From Cupriavidus alkaliphilus (GTDB lineage Bacteria; Pseudomonadota; Gammaproteobacteria; Burkholderiales; Burkholderiaceae), in assembly GCF_900094595.1 (NCBI RefSeq), contig NZ_FMAD01000003.1, positions 434,001 to 498,000 of the forward strand: 64,000 nucleotides of DNA. Reading direction: 5' to 3'. The notes under the pieces were generated by a model. The model was not told where the DNA came from, did not search any database, and saw only the letters and a list, made by a program, of their open reading frames with translations. Below, in pieces: positions 32,606 to 41,756 of this stretch; the first letter of the stretch is position 1; every line of letters starts with the position of its first letter. A program made the position numbers and the translations under genes.

Positions 32606-32912
32606 GGCGGCAGGGGCGAGTTGGACGAGTTGGGGCGATGATCACATTCTAAGTGTTGTGTCCGCCACGGCGAAGCCTGGTATGCCGCCACAGCGGTCAC
32701 GGCGGGGTTCAGGAAAACAACAGCGGGGCCGATAAACATTTCGTATCACGCCGCGCCACGAGCCGGTCTGCGCAGAACCCGCTCGTGCCGCCCGTTATCG
32801 CCCGATCCACCGCAAGGCCCGGACGCTTGACCGCCCGGAACCCGGCCCCAGACAATACGCGCGGCCAGACCACAACACGCAACCGGCCGCCACGCCCCCT
32901 TCGTTCCAGACC
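32606..32912. other. Divergent intergenic region upstream of yfiR
   Basis: This 307-nt stretch holds no convincing gene. A perfect inverted repeat CACGAGC/GCTCGTG (32757-32787) lies within it and may be a leader hairpin or operator for yfiRNB. Nothing else was recognised. Confidence 0.4.
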
Positions 32913-33515
32913 ATGGCGCCTGCCCCAGCCAGCCCCCCGCCGATCCCGCCCGCTGCCCGTGCACGACCGCTGCTGCGCCGCGGCCTGACCGCGCTGTTGC
33001 TGGCCGTGACGCTGGCGGTGCTGCCGGCCATGCTGCCGCCCGCGGTGACCGCGCAACCCGCGCCGCAGCGGGCCGACCTGGTCGCGCGCGTGGTCATCAG
33101 CCTGCTCGGCTACGCGCGCTGGCCGGTGGAGCGCGATCCCGTGCGGCTGTGCGTGGACAACACCAGCCGCTATGCGGCCCGGCTGAGAGAAGGCGGCACG
33201 CTCGCCAATGGCCGCACCGTGCAGACCCGCCAGGTCGACGTGCTGGCCGACATGCTGCACCCGGCGTGCGATGCGCTGTACGTGGGCACCATGAACGAAC
33301 CGCGCCGCAAGCGCCTGTCGGCCGAGCTGACCGGCCGCCCGGTGCTGGTCATCGCCGAAGAAGACTTCGAGTGCGAGGTGGGCAGCATGTTCTGCCTCAA
33401 CATCCGCGATAACCAGGTCTCGTTCCGCGTCAACCTCGACACCCTCGCCCGCAGCGGCGTGCACATGCACCCCGGCGTGCTGCAACTGGGCCGCCGCAAG
33501 GGAGCCCCGTCATGA
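32913..33515 (+). CDS. yfiR: YfiR-family periplasmic repressor of diguanylate cyclase
   Basis: A 200-residue exported protein with an N-terminal hydrophobic segment (residues about 22-48). The YfiR core includes LLGYARWP, PVRLCVDN and the end LDTLARSGVHMHPGVLQL. In Pseudomonas, YfiR binds the periplasmic side of YfiN and keeps it off. The Cys residues fit the redox-sensitive disulfides of the family. It overlaps yfiN by 4 nt. Confidence 0.83.
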   Translation: MAPAPASPPPIPPAARARPLLRRGLTALLLAVTLAVLPAMLPPAVTAQPAPQRADLVARVVISLLGYARWPVERDPVRLCVDNTSRYAARLREGGTLANGRTVQTRQVDVLADMLHPACDALYVGTMNEPRRKRLSAELTGRPVLVIAEEDFECEVGSMFCLNIRDNQVSFRVNLDTLARSGVHMHPGVLQLGRRKGAPS

Positions 33516-34777
33516 GCCAGCCCCAGCCGGTGCGCGGACCTGGCGCGCGCCCTACCCTCTACAGCGTGCTGCGCCGCATTCACCTGGGCGTGGCGCTGAT
33601 CGCGGTATGCACGGCCGGCCTGGCGCTGACCGCGATCGGGGTCACCGCGCTGCGCGTCTACGCCGACCACAACGTGCGGCTGGTGGCGCGCTCCATCGCC
33701 TACACGCTGGAAGCGCCGGTGGTGTTCCGCGACCAGGCGGCGACGGCGGAGACGCTGGCCGCGATCGCGGCCTCGGAAGACATCGCCCGCGCCACCGTCT
33801 ATGACCGCGACCACCACGTGCTGGCGGTGTGGCAGCGCCCCGGCCAGGCGCCGCTGACCGGCCTGCGCCACGCGCTGGTCGAATGGCTGGGCACCGATGC
33901 CGTCGAGCAGCCCATCCTGCACCAGGCGCAACAGGTCGGCATGCTGCGCGTCAGCGGCGACCCGCGCAACCTGCTGCATTTCCTGCTACGGGGCGCGCTG
34001 GGGCTGCTGGCCTGCCTGCTGCTGACCGCTGTTGGCGCCCACTACCTGGCCAGCCGGCTGCTGGTGCAGCTTATCGAGCCCTTGCGCAACCTGATGCGGG
34101 TGGCCCACGCGGTCCGTTCCCAGCGCGATTTCGCGCAGCGCACGCCGCCGGCCACCATCGCCGAGCTCAATGCCCTCAGCGAGGACTTCAACGGCCTGCT
34201 CGACGAGCTGCAGACCTGGCAGAACCAGATGCAGCGCGAAAACCGCTCACTCGCCCACCGCGCCAATCACGATGCCCTGACCGGGCTGCTGAACCGCGCC
34301 GCCTTCGTCGAAGCGCTGGAGCACGCGGTGCGCCACGCAGCCGCCAACGACGAATATGCCGCGGTGCTGTATCTCGACAGCGACGATTTCAAGCACGTCA
34401 ACGATCGCCACGGCCATGCCGCCGGCGACGCGGTGCTGGTCGCGGTGGCCCAGCGCATCCGCGCCAGCCTGCGCAGCCGCGACACCGTGGCGCGCATCGG
34501 CGGCGACGAATTCGCCGTGCTAGCCACCGCGCTGCGCGCGCCGGACGATGCGATCCAGATCGCCGAGCATATCCTGCAGGCCATGGCCAGCCCCATCGAC
34601 CTGCCCGACGGCGGCGCGGTGCAAGCCTCGCTCAGCATCGGCCTGGCCGTCTTCCCCGTCCACGCGCAAGGCAGCCAGGCGCTGCTGCACGCCGCCGACG
34701 CCGCCATGTACGGCGCCAAGCGGCGCTCCGGCGGCATCTGGCAAAGCGCCGAGCCGCGCCTGGACGTCACGCAGTGA
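33512..34777 (+). CDS. yfiN: YfiN/TpbB-type membrane diguanylate cyclase
   Basis: A 421-residue inner-membrane enzyme. Two helices (about 25-50 and 152-175) flank a small periplasmic sensor, then a HAMP domain and a GGDEF domain. GGDEF is intact at 330-334 and the I-site RSRD at 321-324. It would make c-di-GMP when released from YfiR. It overlaps yfiR (ATGA) and lies 8 nt before yfiB, which supports a single signalling operon. Confidence 0.88.
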   Translation: MSQPQPVRGPGARPTLYSVLRRIHLGVALIAVCTAGLALTAIGVTALRVYADHNVRLVARSIAYTLEAPVVFRDQAATAETLAAIAASEDIARATVYDRDHHVLAVWQRPGQAPLTGLRHALVEWLGTDAVEQPILHQAQQVGMLRVSGDPRNLLHFLLRGALGLLACLLLTAVGAHYLASRLLVQLIEPLRNLMRVAHAVRSQRDFAQRTPPATIAELNALSEDFNGLLDELQTWQNQMQRENRSLAHRANHDALTGLLNRAAFVEALEHAVRHAAANDEYAAVLYLDSDDFKHVNDRHGHAAGDAVLVAVAQRIRASLRSRDTVARIGGDEFAVLATALRAPDDAIQIAEHILQAMASPIDLPDGGAVQASLSIGLAVFPVHAQGSQALLHAADAAMYGAKRRSGGIWQSAEPRLDVTQ

Positions 34778-34785
34778 GAAACCAC

Positions 34786-35307
34786 ATGCCTGCAAGCCGT
34801 TCTCTGGCCGACCACCGATTTCGCTGGCAGTCCTGGCTGGCCGCCGTCATGCTGGCCTGCCTGGCGCTGGCCGGCTGCCAGACCGCGCCGCCCGGCGGCC
34901 GGCTGTCGCCGGCGCAGCTGGCGGTGCTGCAGCAGGAGGGCTTCGCGCTGACTGGGGAAGGCTGGGAGCTGGGCCTCACCGACAAGGTGCTGTTCGGTTT
35001 CAACGAGGACCTGATCGAAGGGGACCGCGCCGCCAACGTGCGGCGCATCGGCCGCTCACTGAGCGGCGTGGGGATCGAGCGCCTGCGCGTGGACGGCCAT
35101 ACCGACGACGCCGGCCCTGCGGAATATAACCAGTCGCTATCGGTGCGGCGCGCCGAGGCGGTGGCCGCGCTGCTGGCCGATGCCGGCTTTGCCCGGCACA
35201 ACATCGAAGTACGCGGACTGGGCAAGGCCCGCCCGGTGGCGGACAACCGCACTGCCGCGGGACGCGCCGAGAACCGGCGCGTCGCCATCATCGTTTCGGT
35301 GGACTAG
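34786..35307 (+). CDS. yfiB: YfiB-type OmpA-domain lipoprotein
   Basis: A 173-residue outer-membrane lipoprotein with lipobox LAGC near residue 30. The C-terminal OmpA-like domain (DGHTDDAGPAEYNQSLSVRR, later GRAENRRVAI) binds peptidoglycan. In Pseudomonas, YfiB sequesters YfiR and so switches YfiN on. The gene order R-N-B differs from the Pseudomonas yfiBNR order. Confidence 0.87.
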   Translation: MPASRSLADHRFRWQSWLAAVMLACLALAGCQTAPPGGRLSPAQLAVLQQEGFALTGEGWELGLTDKVLFGFNEDLIEGDRAANVRRIGRSLSGVGIERLRVDGHTDDAGPAEYNQSLSVRRAEAVAALLADAGFARHNIEVRGLGKARPVADNRTAAGRAENRRVAIIVSVD

Positions 35308-35314
35308 CGCCCGT

Positions 35315-35587
35315 TCAGTCGCCGAAGGGATTGGGCGCGCGGTTCTCCAGTGCCTCGTTCAGGTCGAACTCGTCGCGCACCTTGTCGACCGCCGCGCGCA
35401 CACTGGCCGCATAGCCGTGCAGCTTGTCGAAGTCCATGTCCCAGTTGCGGCCGCGCGCGTCGCGCGGATGGGGCTGCGGTGACGGCACGCGGATTTTGGC
35501 ACCGTCTTCGCCGATTTCATCGATCTGCTGGATACGCCGGCTGACCTCGTCCTGCAAGGCACGCCGGCCGCGCTCACGCTTGGCCAT
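35315..35587 (-). CDS. Conserved hypothetical small protein
   Basis: A 90-residue charged cytosolic protein without recognised domain. It is rich in Arg, Asp and Glu; the N-terminal part looks helical. It is convergent with yfiB, with only 7 nt between stops. Function unknown. Confidence 0.65.
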   Translation of the reverse strand: MAKRERGRRALQDEVSRRIQQIDEIGEDGAKIRVPSPQPHPRDARGRNWDMDFDKLHGYAASVRAAVDKVRDEFDLNEALENRAPNPFGD

Positions 35588-35648
35588 GACTGACTCCTGG
35601 CTGAATCCCGATGCATCCTAGCACGCGTCGCGAGCGCCTTGCAGGCGC

Positions 35649-36497
35649 TTACAACGCCGCCTTGGCCGCCTGGTAAGCCGCATACAAGCGCGCGAACACC
35701 GGTCCCGGCACGCCCTTGCCGATCGGACGGCCGTCGATGCTGACCACCGGCAGCAATTCCTTGCTGGCCGACGACAGCAGCACCTCGTCGGCGGCAAACA
35801 CCTCGTCCCTGGCGATCCGGCGCGACTCCAGCGCAATGCCCATCGCCTCACAGATCTCCTCCATGAAGCCGTAGCGGATGCCCTCCAGGATCAGGTTGTC
35901 CTTGGGCGGCGCCGATACGCGGCCATCGCGCACCACCCACACATTGGACGCCGACGCCTCGGTCAGCCAGCCGTCGCGGAACTGGATCGCCTCGGTCACG
36001 CCCTGCTCCACCGCGTGCTGCGCCGCCAGCACGTTGCCGAGCAGCGAGGTCGACTTGATCTGGCAATTCAGCCAGCGCCGGTCCTCCATGGTCACGCACG
36101 CGACGCCCTGCTCGACCATCTGCGCCGACGGCAGCGCCATCGGGTTGGTCATGATCAGCACCGTCGGCACCACCTCCTTCGGGAACGCATGCGTGCGCTT
36201 GGCCACGCCACGGGTCACCTGGATATAGACCAGCTGATCCGACAAGCCATTGGCCTTGACCACCTCGCCGACACGCTCCAGCCACTGCGCGGCGCTGTAC
36301 GGATCGGGAATGCCGATGCCCTCCAGGCTCCGGTGCAGCCGCGCCAGGTGCTGTGCGCCGCGGAAAGGCTTGCCGTGATAGTACGGGATCACCTCATAAA
36401 TGCCGTCGCCGAAGATAAAGCCGCGGTCCAGCACAGGGATGCGGGCCTCGGAGAGCGGAGTCAGGGTGCCGTTGAGGTGGACGATGGGGTCGGACAT
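35649..36497 (-). CDS. dat: D-amino acid aminotransferase (class IV PLP aminotransferase)
   Basis: A 282-residue fold-type IV PLP enzyme. RGFIFGDGIYEVIPYY and the PLP-Lys region IKSTSLLGNVLA are visible, then EASASNVWVV, which contacts the cofactor phosphate. The length and motifs favour D-alanine transaminase over branched-chain aminotransferase, but the substrate is not certain. It would interconvert D-alanine and D-glutamate with their keto acids. A second in-frame ATG 9 nt upstream (36506) is possible; neither has a clear ribosome-binding site. Confidence 0.8.
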   Translation of the reverse strand: MSDPIVHLNGTLTPLSEARIPVLDRGFIFGDGIYEVIPYYHGKPFRGAQHLARLHRSLEGIGIPDPYSAAQWLERVGEVVKANGLSDQLVYIQVTRGVAKRTHAFPKEVVPTVLIMTNPMALPSAQMVEQGVACVTMEDRRWLNCQIKSTSLLGNVLAAQHAVEQGVTEAIQFRDGWLTEASASNVWVVRDGRVSAPPKDNLILEGIRYGFMEEICEAMGIALESRRIARDEVFAADEVLLSSASKELLPVVSIDGRPIGKGVPGPVFARLYAAYQAAKAAL

Positions 36498-36603
36498 GGG
36501 ATGCATCGGAGGCGTTCGAGAGAGATGCCCGATTCTTTCATGTGCGGCCCGGCAAGGTCATGCAATCTACGCATGAAATCGGCAAGGCGCCGGTCCCTCG
36601 TGC

Positions 36604-37095
36604 TCAGCCTGGCGCCAGCGCTTTGGATAGCAGCACCGTGGTAAAGCCGCTGTCCCAGCTTTCATCGGGATAGAAATCGATCTCGGCATATCCCTGGCGC
36701 CGATAGAAGGCGCGGCTCTGCTGGTTGAACGTGTCCGTTTCCAGCCTCGCCTCGCGATGCCCGGCACGGGCGATTTCGGCTTCCGCATGCGCGAGCAGCG
36801 CCCCGCCCAACCCCAGCCGCTGCCATGCCCGCCCGACATGCAGTGCCCAGATGAAATTGTTTTCCCAATCCACCATGGCGGCCGGCACGCCGTCCACGCA
36901 GGCGACATGGAATTCCTGCAAACGTGCTTCAACGTAGCTGCGGGTCTTGCCTTGCTGTTCGAAGGCGGCTGCGGCGGCCGGCGTCAGGTGCGGCTTCCAG
37001 GTGCCGACGTAGGTGTCGATGAGGATGGATTCCACGGCTTGCGCATCTGAAGGCAAGGCGGGGCGGATTTCGAAATTTCTGGCGAGTTTGTTCAT
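36604..37095 (-). CDS. GNAT-family N-acetyltransferase
   Basis: A 163-residue GNAT enzyme. The acetyl-CoA pyrophosphate loop is ALHVGRAWQRLGLGGALL, and the C-terminal part contains NQQSRAFYRRQGY, typical of the family. The substrate (amine, peptide or small molecule) cannot be told. It reads toward dat, 106 nt apart. Confidence 0.8.
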   Translation of the reverse strand: MNKLARNFEIRPALPSDAQAVESILIDTYVGTWKPHLTPAAAAAFEQQGKTRSYVEARLQEFHVACVDGVPAAMVDWENNFIWALHVGRAWQRLGLGGALLAHAEAEIARAGHREARLETDTFNQQSRAFYRRQGYAEIDFYPDESWDSGFTTVLLSKALAPG

Positions 37096-37349
37096 GGGTC
37101 GAGAGCATAACCGGGACGGGACGGATCGACATTACCCATGGCAACCGGCGAGGGCCGGTTGAGAGACTGCGGACGCCTGCGGACGAAAAGCCCCGGAAAA
37201 ACGGCAGGTTCGCTTGTTCTTGGGCGCTTCGTGGGCGCTCAGATAGTCTCGGGACCAGAAAGCCTCGCTGGCAGGTTACTTAACATGCGTTAGTCGAACC
37301 AAGAACCGTCACGCCGGTGTAGACGCCTGCGCCCCGTAGAACGGTAGGG

Positions 37350-37853
37350 TTAGTCCCCTAGCAAGATGGGCAGAACTGCCCCAAGTGCGCCTGGGTATCC
37401 CAAACGGATGTTGAACACCCCAGACGTAGCGCTGTCACTCCATTTCTCACCGGTGTAGACAACGGTGTACTCCTGTGAGGACGTTCCCACCGGGGCAATT
37501 ACGCTAAAACGCGCGGTCGTTTCTGATCCAAGCCCGATCAAGTCGTTCCAGCCAGAGGGGCCCGGCGATGAAACGGTCTTGGTTACAGGCGTGTTGTGCT
37601 CGCTGATACGGTATCGTCCGATTTCTTTTGGTCCTTCGTACAAGATTAGGTAAGCACCTTGCCCCGACGCTTGCGGATAGATCCACTTAACGAAGAAATA
37701 TCCAGTCAATTTCGCGGCAATTTCGAATGTTTGCCCCGGCTTGACCGCAGCGGGTCTCGTAACTTCGAGATGTGTCCTATAGACGCCAGCCGTGGCAGCC
37801 GACGCCGCCAGCACCAACGGGAGCAATGCCAATAATCTATTTCTTATTCGCAT
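37350..37853 (-). CDS. Secreted hypothetical protein
   Basis: A 167-residue protein with a signal peptide ending near SAATAGVYR. The mature part is rich in beta-type residues (PGQTFEIAAKLTGYFFVKW, EYTVVYTGEKW) and could be an immunoglobulin-like sandwich. No known family is recognised. GC content begins to fall in this area compared with the glp region, which may mark entry to a more variable segment. Confidence 0.62.
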   Translation of the reverse strand: MRIRNRLLALLPLVLAASAATAGVYRTHLEVTRPAAVKPGQTFEIAAKLTGYFFVKWIYPQASGQGAYLILYEGPKEIGRYRISEHNTPVTKTVSSPGPSGWNDLIGLGSETTARFSVIAPVGTSSQEYTVVYTGEKWSDSATSGVFNIRLGYPGALGAVLPILLGD

Positions 37854-37891
37854 TTTGACTTAGTAGCGATGGTTTAATGTTGCCATGTTCC

Positions 37892-38227
37892 TCAATTGGT
37901 AATAACGATTTCCCGCAAATCCTCACCGTCGCCCCACTTGGTGCATTGATTCGCTCCATCGGCCGTGATCAACTTGTCTGAACTCATCGCCGTCAGCAGA
38001 AGAGCTATTTGCTGACGGCCCACGGACGAATTCTCATCTTTAATCATGAAGTACTGAGTGCTTACAGCGCACCCAGGCCGCCCGACCGCAGCGCCGCTTA
38101 ACGTAAAGTAGACCAGCCCTTCACGAACGTTCAACTTCGTTACCTTTCCTACCGCAGTTCCAGCCATCGCGTGCGATACAATGCCAAATACAGCGAGTAC
38201 TCCAACTGCAAGAGACTTCAATTTCAT
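37892..38227 (-). CDS. Small secreted conserved hypothetical protein
   Basis: A 111-residue protein. The signal peptide ends near SHAMAGTAVG. The mature part has QYFMIKDENSSVGRQQIALL and a C-terminal CTKWGDGEDLREI; I recall this combination in small secreted proteins of unknown function in many proteobacteria. Two Cys may pair. GAGGG lies 5 nt before the ATG. It lies 38 nt before the preceding secreted protein gene, so the two may be co-transcribed. Confidence 0.65.
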   Translation of the reverse strand: MKLKSLAVGVLAVFGIVSHAMAGTAVGKVTKLNVREGLVYFTLSGAAVGRPGCAVSTQYFMIKDENSSVGRQQIALLLTAMSSDKLITADGANQCTKWGDGEDLREIVITN

Positions 38228-38775
38228 GTCGCCCTCAAATTGTAACGATCTGTAAGAGCTCAATACCATACATTGTTACACTGCGGCTGGCGATTTATTT
38301 TTTCTTATATCTGACGTCAACAATATTGTGTTCCGCAAGACTGCCTGTGCCGTCACGGGCGTAGCAAAGAAATCATTTGTGCCTTTGTCAGAACTCTTAC
38401 CAAAGAACTCGCACGGCGCCGTCAGAGTGTAGCAATGACCATCGTTCGAGAGCGGCCTCAATGAAGAGCATGCTGCCGAAACATAGCGCTGGGACCATCA
38501 CTATGTGATCGGCTGTGTCTGGAGAGTTTCGAGAATATGAAGAAAATTTCGGAAGGTCAGGCTGTCAATGGATCCTGCAGCTGATCAGAAAAAATTCAAG
38601 CGAAATAGGTGTTTTGCTGTGGATGCTGTCGAACGAGCCAAGCACGGAAATTTGACAGCGTCCTCCACACAAGCGTCTATGCATGCTTGTGTTGTACAGT
38701 ACCTTGTCACAGATCTTTTGGCCCGGCCCTGAGGAAGGCCAACGCAGCTTAACACTCAATCCGAGCTCAAAAACC
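38228..38775. other. AT-rich intergenic region before the glycosyltransferase genes
   Basis: 548 nt without a supported gene. A 61-codon open frame (38276-38461, minus) has no good ribosome-binding site or recognisable product. Base composition is clearly lower in GC than the flanking core genes, consistent with imported DNA and with divergent promoters here. Confidence 0.45.
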
Positions 38776-40299
38776 ATGCAAAAACAAGCCTCAATTAGCA
38801 CAAAATACTGCGATCTGCTAATTATTGACGAGATGTTGCCCTGCAATTTCTCAACATTCAGGCTACTGGAATATTCACATTATCTAAGGCATTTCAAATC
38901 CTCGATTCTCCTCACAACGGAAGGCTGGCACGGTGGTTACTCTAATCTCGGATTCTCATCGCAGCTGAGTGAGAGTAACTTGCCGGCGGAAGCGAAGTCA
39001 CGCATTTTCAAGTTCGATGAACTTCGCAATATTGTCCCCAAGTTGGCGTACATTACGTTCTTGAACAACGCCGACCAACTACTCCCATATTTGGAAGAGC
39101 GCGCAGTCCCTTTTGTCTTGCAGCTTTACCCTGGAGGTGGCTTTGACCTGCATACGGACATTGCCGACGCCAGACTTCGCCGCGTCGTAAATTCACCCCT
39201 GTGCCGAAAAGTTATCGTCTCACAAAATGTCTCGCATACGTACGCGCTCGATATAACCAAGGCTCCACTCGAAAAATTCGAATTCATCTATGGCGGAGTG
39301 TACGAGACACACAATGGGTTCGATTTCCACCGAGACAAAAAATTTTATGGACGCAACAAAGATACCCTTGACATTTGCTTCGTCGCGCATCGATATGGCA
39401 ACGATGTCAGAAAAAAAGGATATGACCAGTTCATTGCCATCGGAAAAGCCTTGGCCCCGTCGTTTCCGGACCTGCAGCTTCACGTCGTCGGTGACTATAC
39501 GCCGGATCAGATTCCGCTTGATGGAATTACCGACCGCATTATTTTCCACGGCAAGCAACCGAATTCTTTCTTCAAAGAATTCTACCCGAGCATGGATATC
39601 ATCCTGTCCGTTAACCGACCAGCAAACGAGGGCGGCAGCGGAGCATTTGACGGATTCCCGACTGGCGCGTGCATGGAAGCCGGCTTCAGCGGTGTACTCA
39701 ACTGCATTAGCGACCCACTCGGCATGAACGTCGCCTTCACCGATGATGTCGATATTATTCTACTGGACTACGAAACGCAAAAATCAGCACAGAAAATATC
39801 GAAACTCCTACGAGACCTGGACAAGTTGTACGAGCTCGCCTACCGCAACTGGGAAAAGTATTTGGAAGTTTTTGATAAGAATCAGCAATTGTGGAAGCGC
39901 TGCCAACTCATCACCAATGAACTTCTCGCCGAAAAACAGCTGATCGTACGTCCGCCATCTCGGAGGAGTGACATGGACATGTCGCTTTTTAGCGAACTGA
40001 CAGAAAAGCTAAGGCAGGCAGCAGGTAACCATTTGGACGCAGAACGGCGTCACGATAATCTTTTGGCCGAGTATCGAAAGCTCGCAAGCGGGTTCGAGAG
40101 CGTTGTAGAGGAGAACAAGAAGCTAGCGGCTCTACTTTTGGCGCAAGCGGAGGCCGTCGCCCCACCCCCGCCTTTCCCGATGCAGGCCCATGGGCGAGCC
40201 GAGGTCATGACGCTACGAGCGTTGCGATCGACGCCATTGAGGCGGGCCCGGGCGATATTCAACCGCATTGCCTCGCATTTCCGCCAGACCGTGAACTAA
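38776..40299 (+). CDS. GT4-like glycosyltransferase with coiled-coil C-terminus
   Basis: About 507 residues. A GT-B-type donor-binding half is suggested by LDICFVAHRYGNDVRKKGYD, LQLHVVGDYTPDQ, IIFHGKQPNSFFKEFY and FDGFPTGACMEAGFSGVLN, where the Glu before AGF fits the GT4 sugar-nucleotide position. Residues about 410-480 are heptad-like and charged (EKLRQAAGNHLDAE, EENKKLAALL). It likely decorates a surface polysaccharide or glycoprotein. Codon use and GC are lower than in neighbouring core genes. The ATG at 38776 is preferred over an earlier in-frame start. Confidence 0.72.
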   Translation: MQKQASISTKYCDLLIIDEMLPCNFSTFRLLEYSHYLRHFKSSILLTTEGWHGGYSNLGFSSQLSESNLPAEAKSRIFKFDELRNIVPKLAYITFLNNADQLLPYLEERAVPFVLQLYPGGGFDLHTDIADARLRRVVNSPLCRKVIVSQNVSHTYALDITKAPLEKFEFIYGGVYETHNGFDFHRDKKFYGRNKDTLDICFVAHRYGNDVRKKGYDQFIAIGKALAPSFPDLQLHVVGDYTPDQIPLDGITDRIIFHGKQPNSFFKEFYPSMDIILSVNRPANEGGSGAFDGFPTGACMEAGFSGVLNCISDPLGMNVAFTDDVDIILLDYETQKSAQKISKLLRDLDKLYELAYRNWEKYLEVFDKNQQLWKRCQLITNELLAEKQLIVRPPSRRSDMDMSLFSELTEKLRQAAGNHLDAERRHDNLLAEYRKLASGFESVVEENKKLAALLLAQAEAVAPPPPFPMQAHGRAEVMTLRALRSTPLRRARAIFNRIASHFRQTVN

Positions 40300-40319
40300 T
40301 TCTTAAAAGATCATAAATA

Positions 40320-41516
40320 ATGAAGCCGGCAGAATTCAAAGACTACGTGGCCATACTCGCCAACAATGCGGCTGACCGACATCAGCACAATCTCGTATTC
40401 ACCAATGAACTAGCCGCATCCTTTGCCAAATACGGTATCGGCACAATCCCCATTGACTATATTGCTCATCCGCGCCAAGTGACAGAAGCAGCGCAAGACC
40501 CTCATTGTATATTCTTCGTGTGCTATAACGGTTTCGGCTCGGAGCTTCTTCTCAATGCTGGGCCCGGCGATTTGCGCTCCTTGTTTACCTGCTACAAAAA
40601 ACAGCTCTTCGATTTGATGCACGATTGCCCAGCCCACGAGTCAATGTCCCACCAAGTCGCCTCTACTGGCGACTACAGGACGTTGCTTATCACTGACTAT
40701 GGATATGCCAATGTCGCCAAGATGTTGGGAATTCGGCGCGTTTATTTTTCGCCTAGCATAACTTTTCCGCATGCCTCGCCGGATTACATCGAGCCCGTGC
40801 ATTCAAGGGAGATCGATATTCTCCTGCCCATGGGACTTGCCAGTCCGGAGCTGGTACTCGATCGATATGGGAAGCCACGCAACCACAGACAACGGCTCTT
40901 TAGGGAAATTTTTCATGCGGTAACAGAAAAGGCAGTGGATCGACTTGATTGTGACCCGCTGCTCGAGATCTTCCGGGCCCTGTCCGACATGCGCGTGGCA
41001 ACTACCGTTGACGACCCAGATACTCTCTTTCTCATCACAACAACGCTAGATTTTGTCAAGTTTTCAAGACGTCACAACCTGATCCACGCAATTCGGCACT
41101 TACCCGTAACAGTTATCTCCGATCGGAAAATTGACCTCCCTACTGGGGATGGCAGACTTCAGTTCATTGAGGAAAGGACATTTCCGCGACTCATAGAAAC
41201 CATGGCACATTCCAAGAGTGTAATTTGCCCCCTGCCTCACTATAGCGGTTTTCACGAGCGCGCTCTGGCTGCGTTTACCACCGGAGCCGCGGTCATCGCG
41301 GCCCCAAACGAAATACTCGAGACTAATTTTGCTATCAATGAAGAGATGTTTCTATACCGCAGCCTGGAGGATCTGACATATTTTCTGGAGAATTCATTAG
41401 CAGGTCAGCACGATCTGCATAGCGTTGCGGAAAATGGCAGAAGAAAAGCAATCGACTATTACCACCCCTCACGCTTGACCAAATTGATGCTCTCTTTGCA
41501 CGCGTCCATACAATAG
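40320..41516 (+). CDS. CgeB-like glycosyltransferase family protein
   Basis: A 398-residue protein 20 nt after the previous glycosyltransferase gene on the same strand. The C-terminal half resembles the CgeB/GT-B donor domain: HYSGFHERALAAFTTGAAVI then FAINEEMFLYRSLEDL. The N-terminal half is unfamiliar. Lower GC than the chromosome average. It probably works with its neighbour on a cell-surface glycan; substrate and product are unknown. Confidence 0.62.
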   Translation: MKPAEFKDYVAILANNAADRHQHNLVFTNELAASFAKYGIGTIPIDYIAHPRQVTEAAQDPHCIFFVCYNGFGSELLLNAGPGDLRSLFTCYKKQLFDLMHDCPAHESMSHQVASTGDYRTLLITDYGYANVAKMLGIRRVYFSPSITFPHASPDYIEPVHSREIDILLPMGLASPELVLDRYGKPRNHRQRLFREIFHAVTEKAVDRLDCDPLLEIFRALSDMRVATTVDDPDTLFLITTTLDFVKFSRRHNLIHAIRHLPVTVISDRKIDLPTGDGRLQFIEERTFPRLIETMAHSKSVICPLPHYSGFHERALAAFTTGAAVIAAPNEILETNFAINEEMFLYRSLEDLTYFLENSLAGQHDLHSVAENGRRKAIDYYHPSRLTKLMLSLHASIQ

Positions 41517-41756
41517 GATCAAGAAAGCTCTTGCGTCCGCATCACCGGAGTAGACTCCAGCGACGCCTCTTGCTGGCTGCCGGTGGACGATGGGGCACGA
41601 ATACGGACGAGCAGCAGAAGAGGTCCCCATGCTATCTCCGTCGAAACAGAAACAAAAAATGCCAGCCACACGGACGGCTTCGGATCACATCACAATGGTC
41701 CTGCAGAGAAGGGAGAGCGGCAGTTTTCTGCTGGCGTCGCCGGGAGCATGCGCAAA

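Noticed and set aside
38276..38461. 61-codon minus-strand open frame in the AT-rich gap
   Set aside because: No good ribosome-binding site, no signal peptide or known motif, and it lies where a promoter region is expected.
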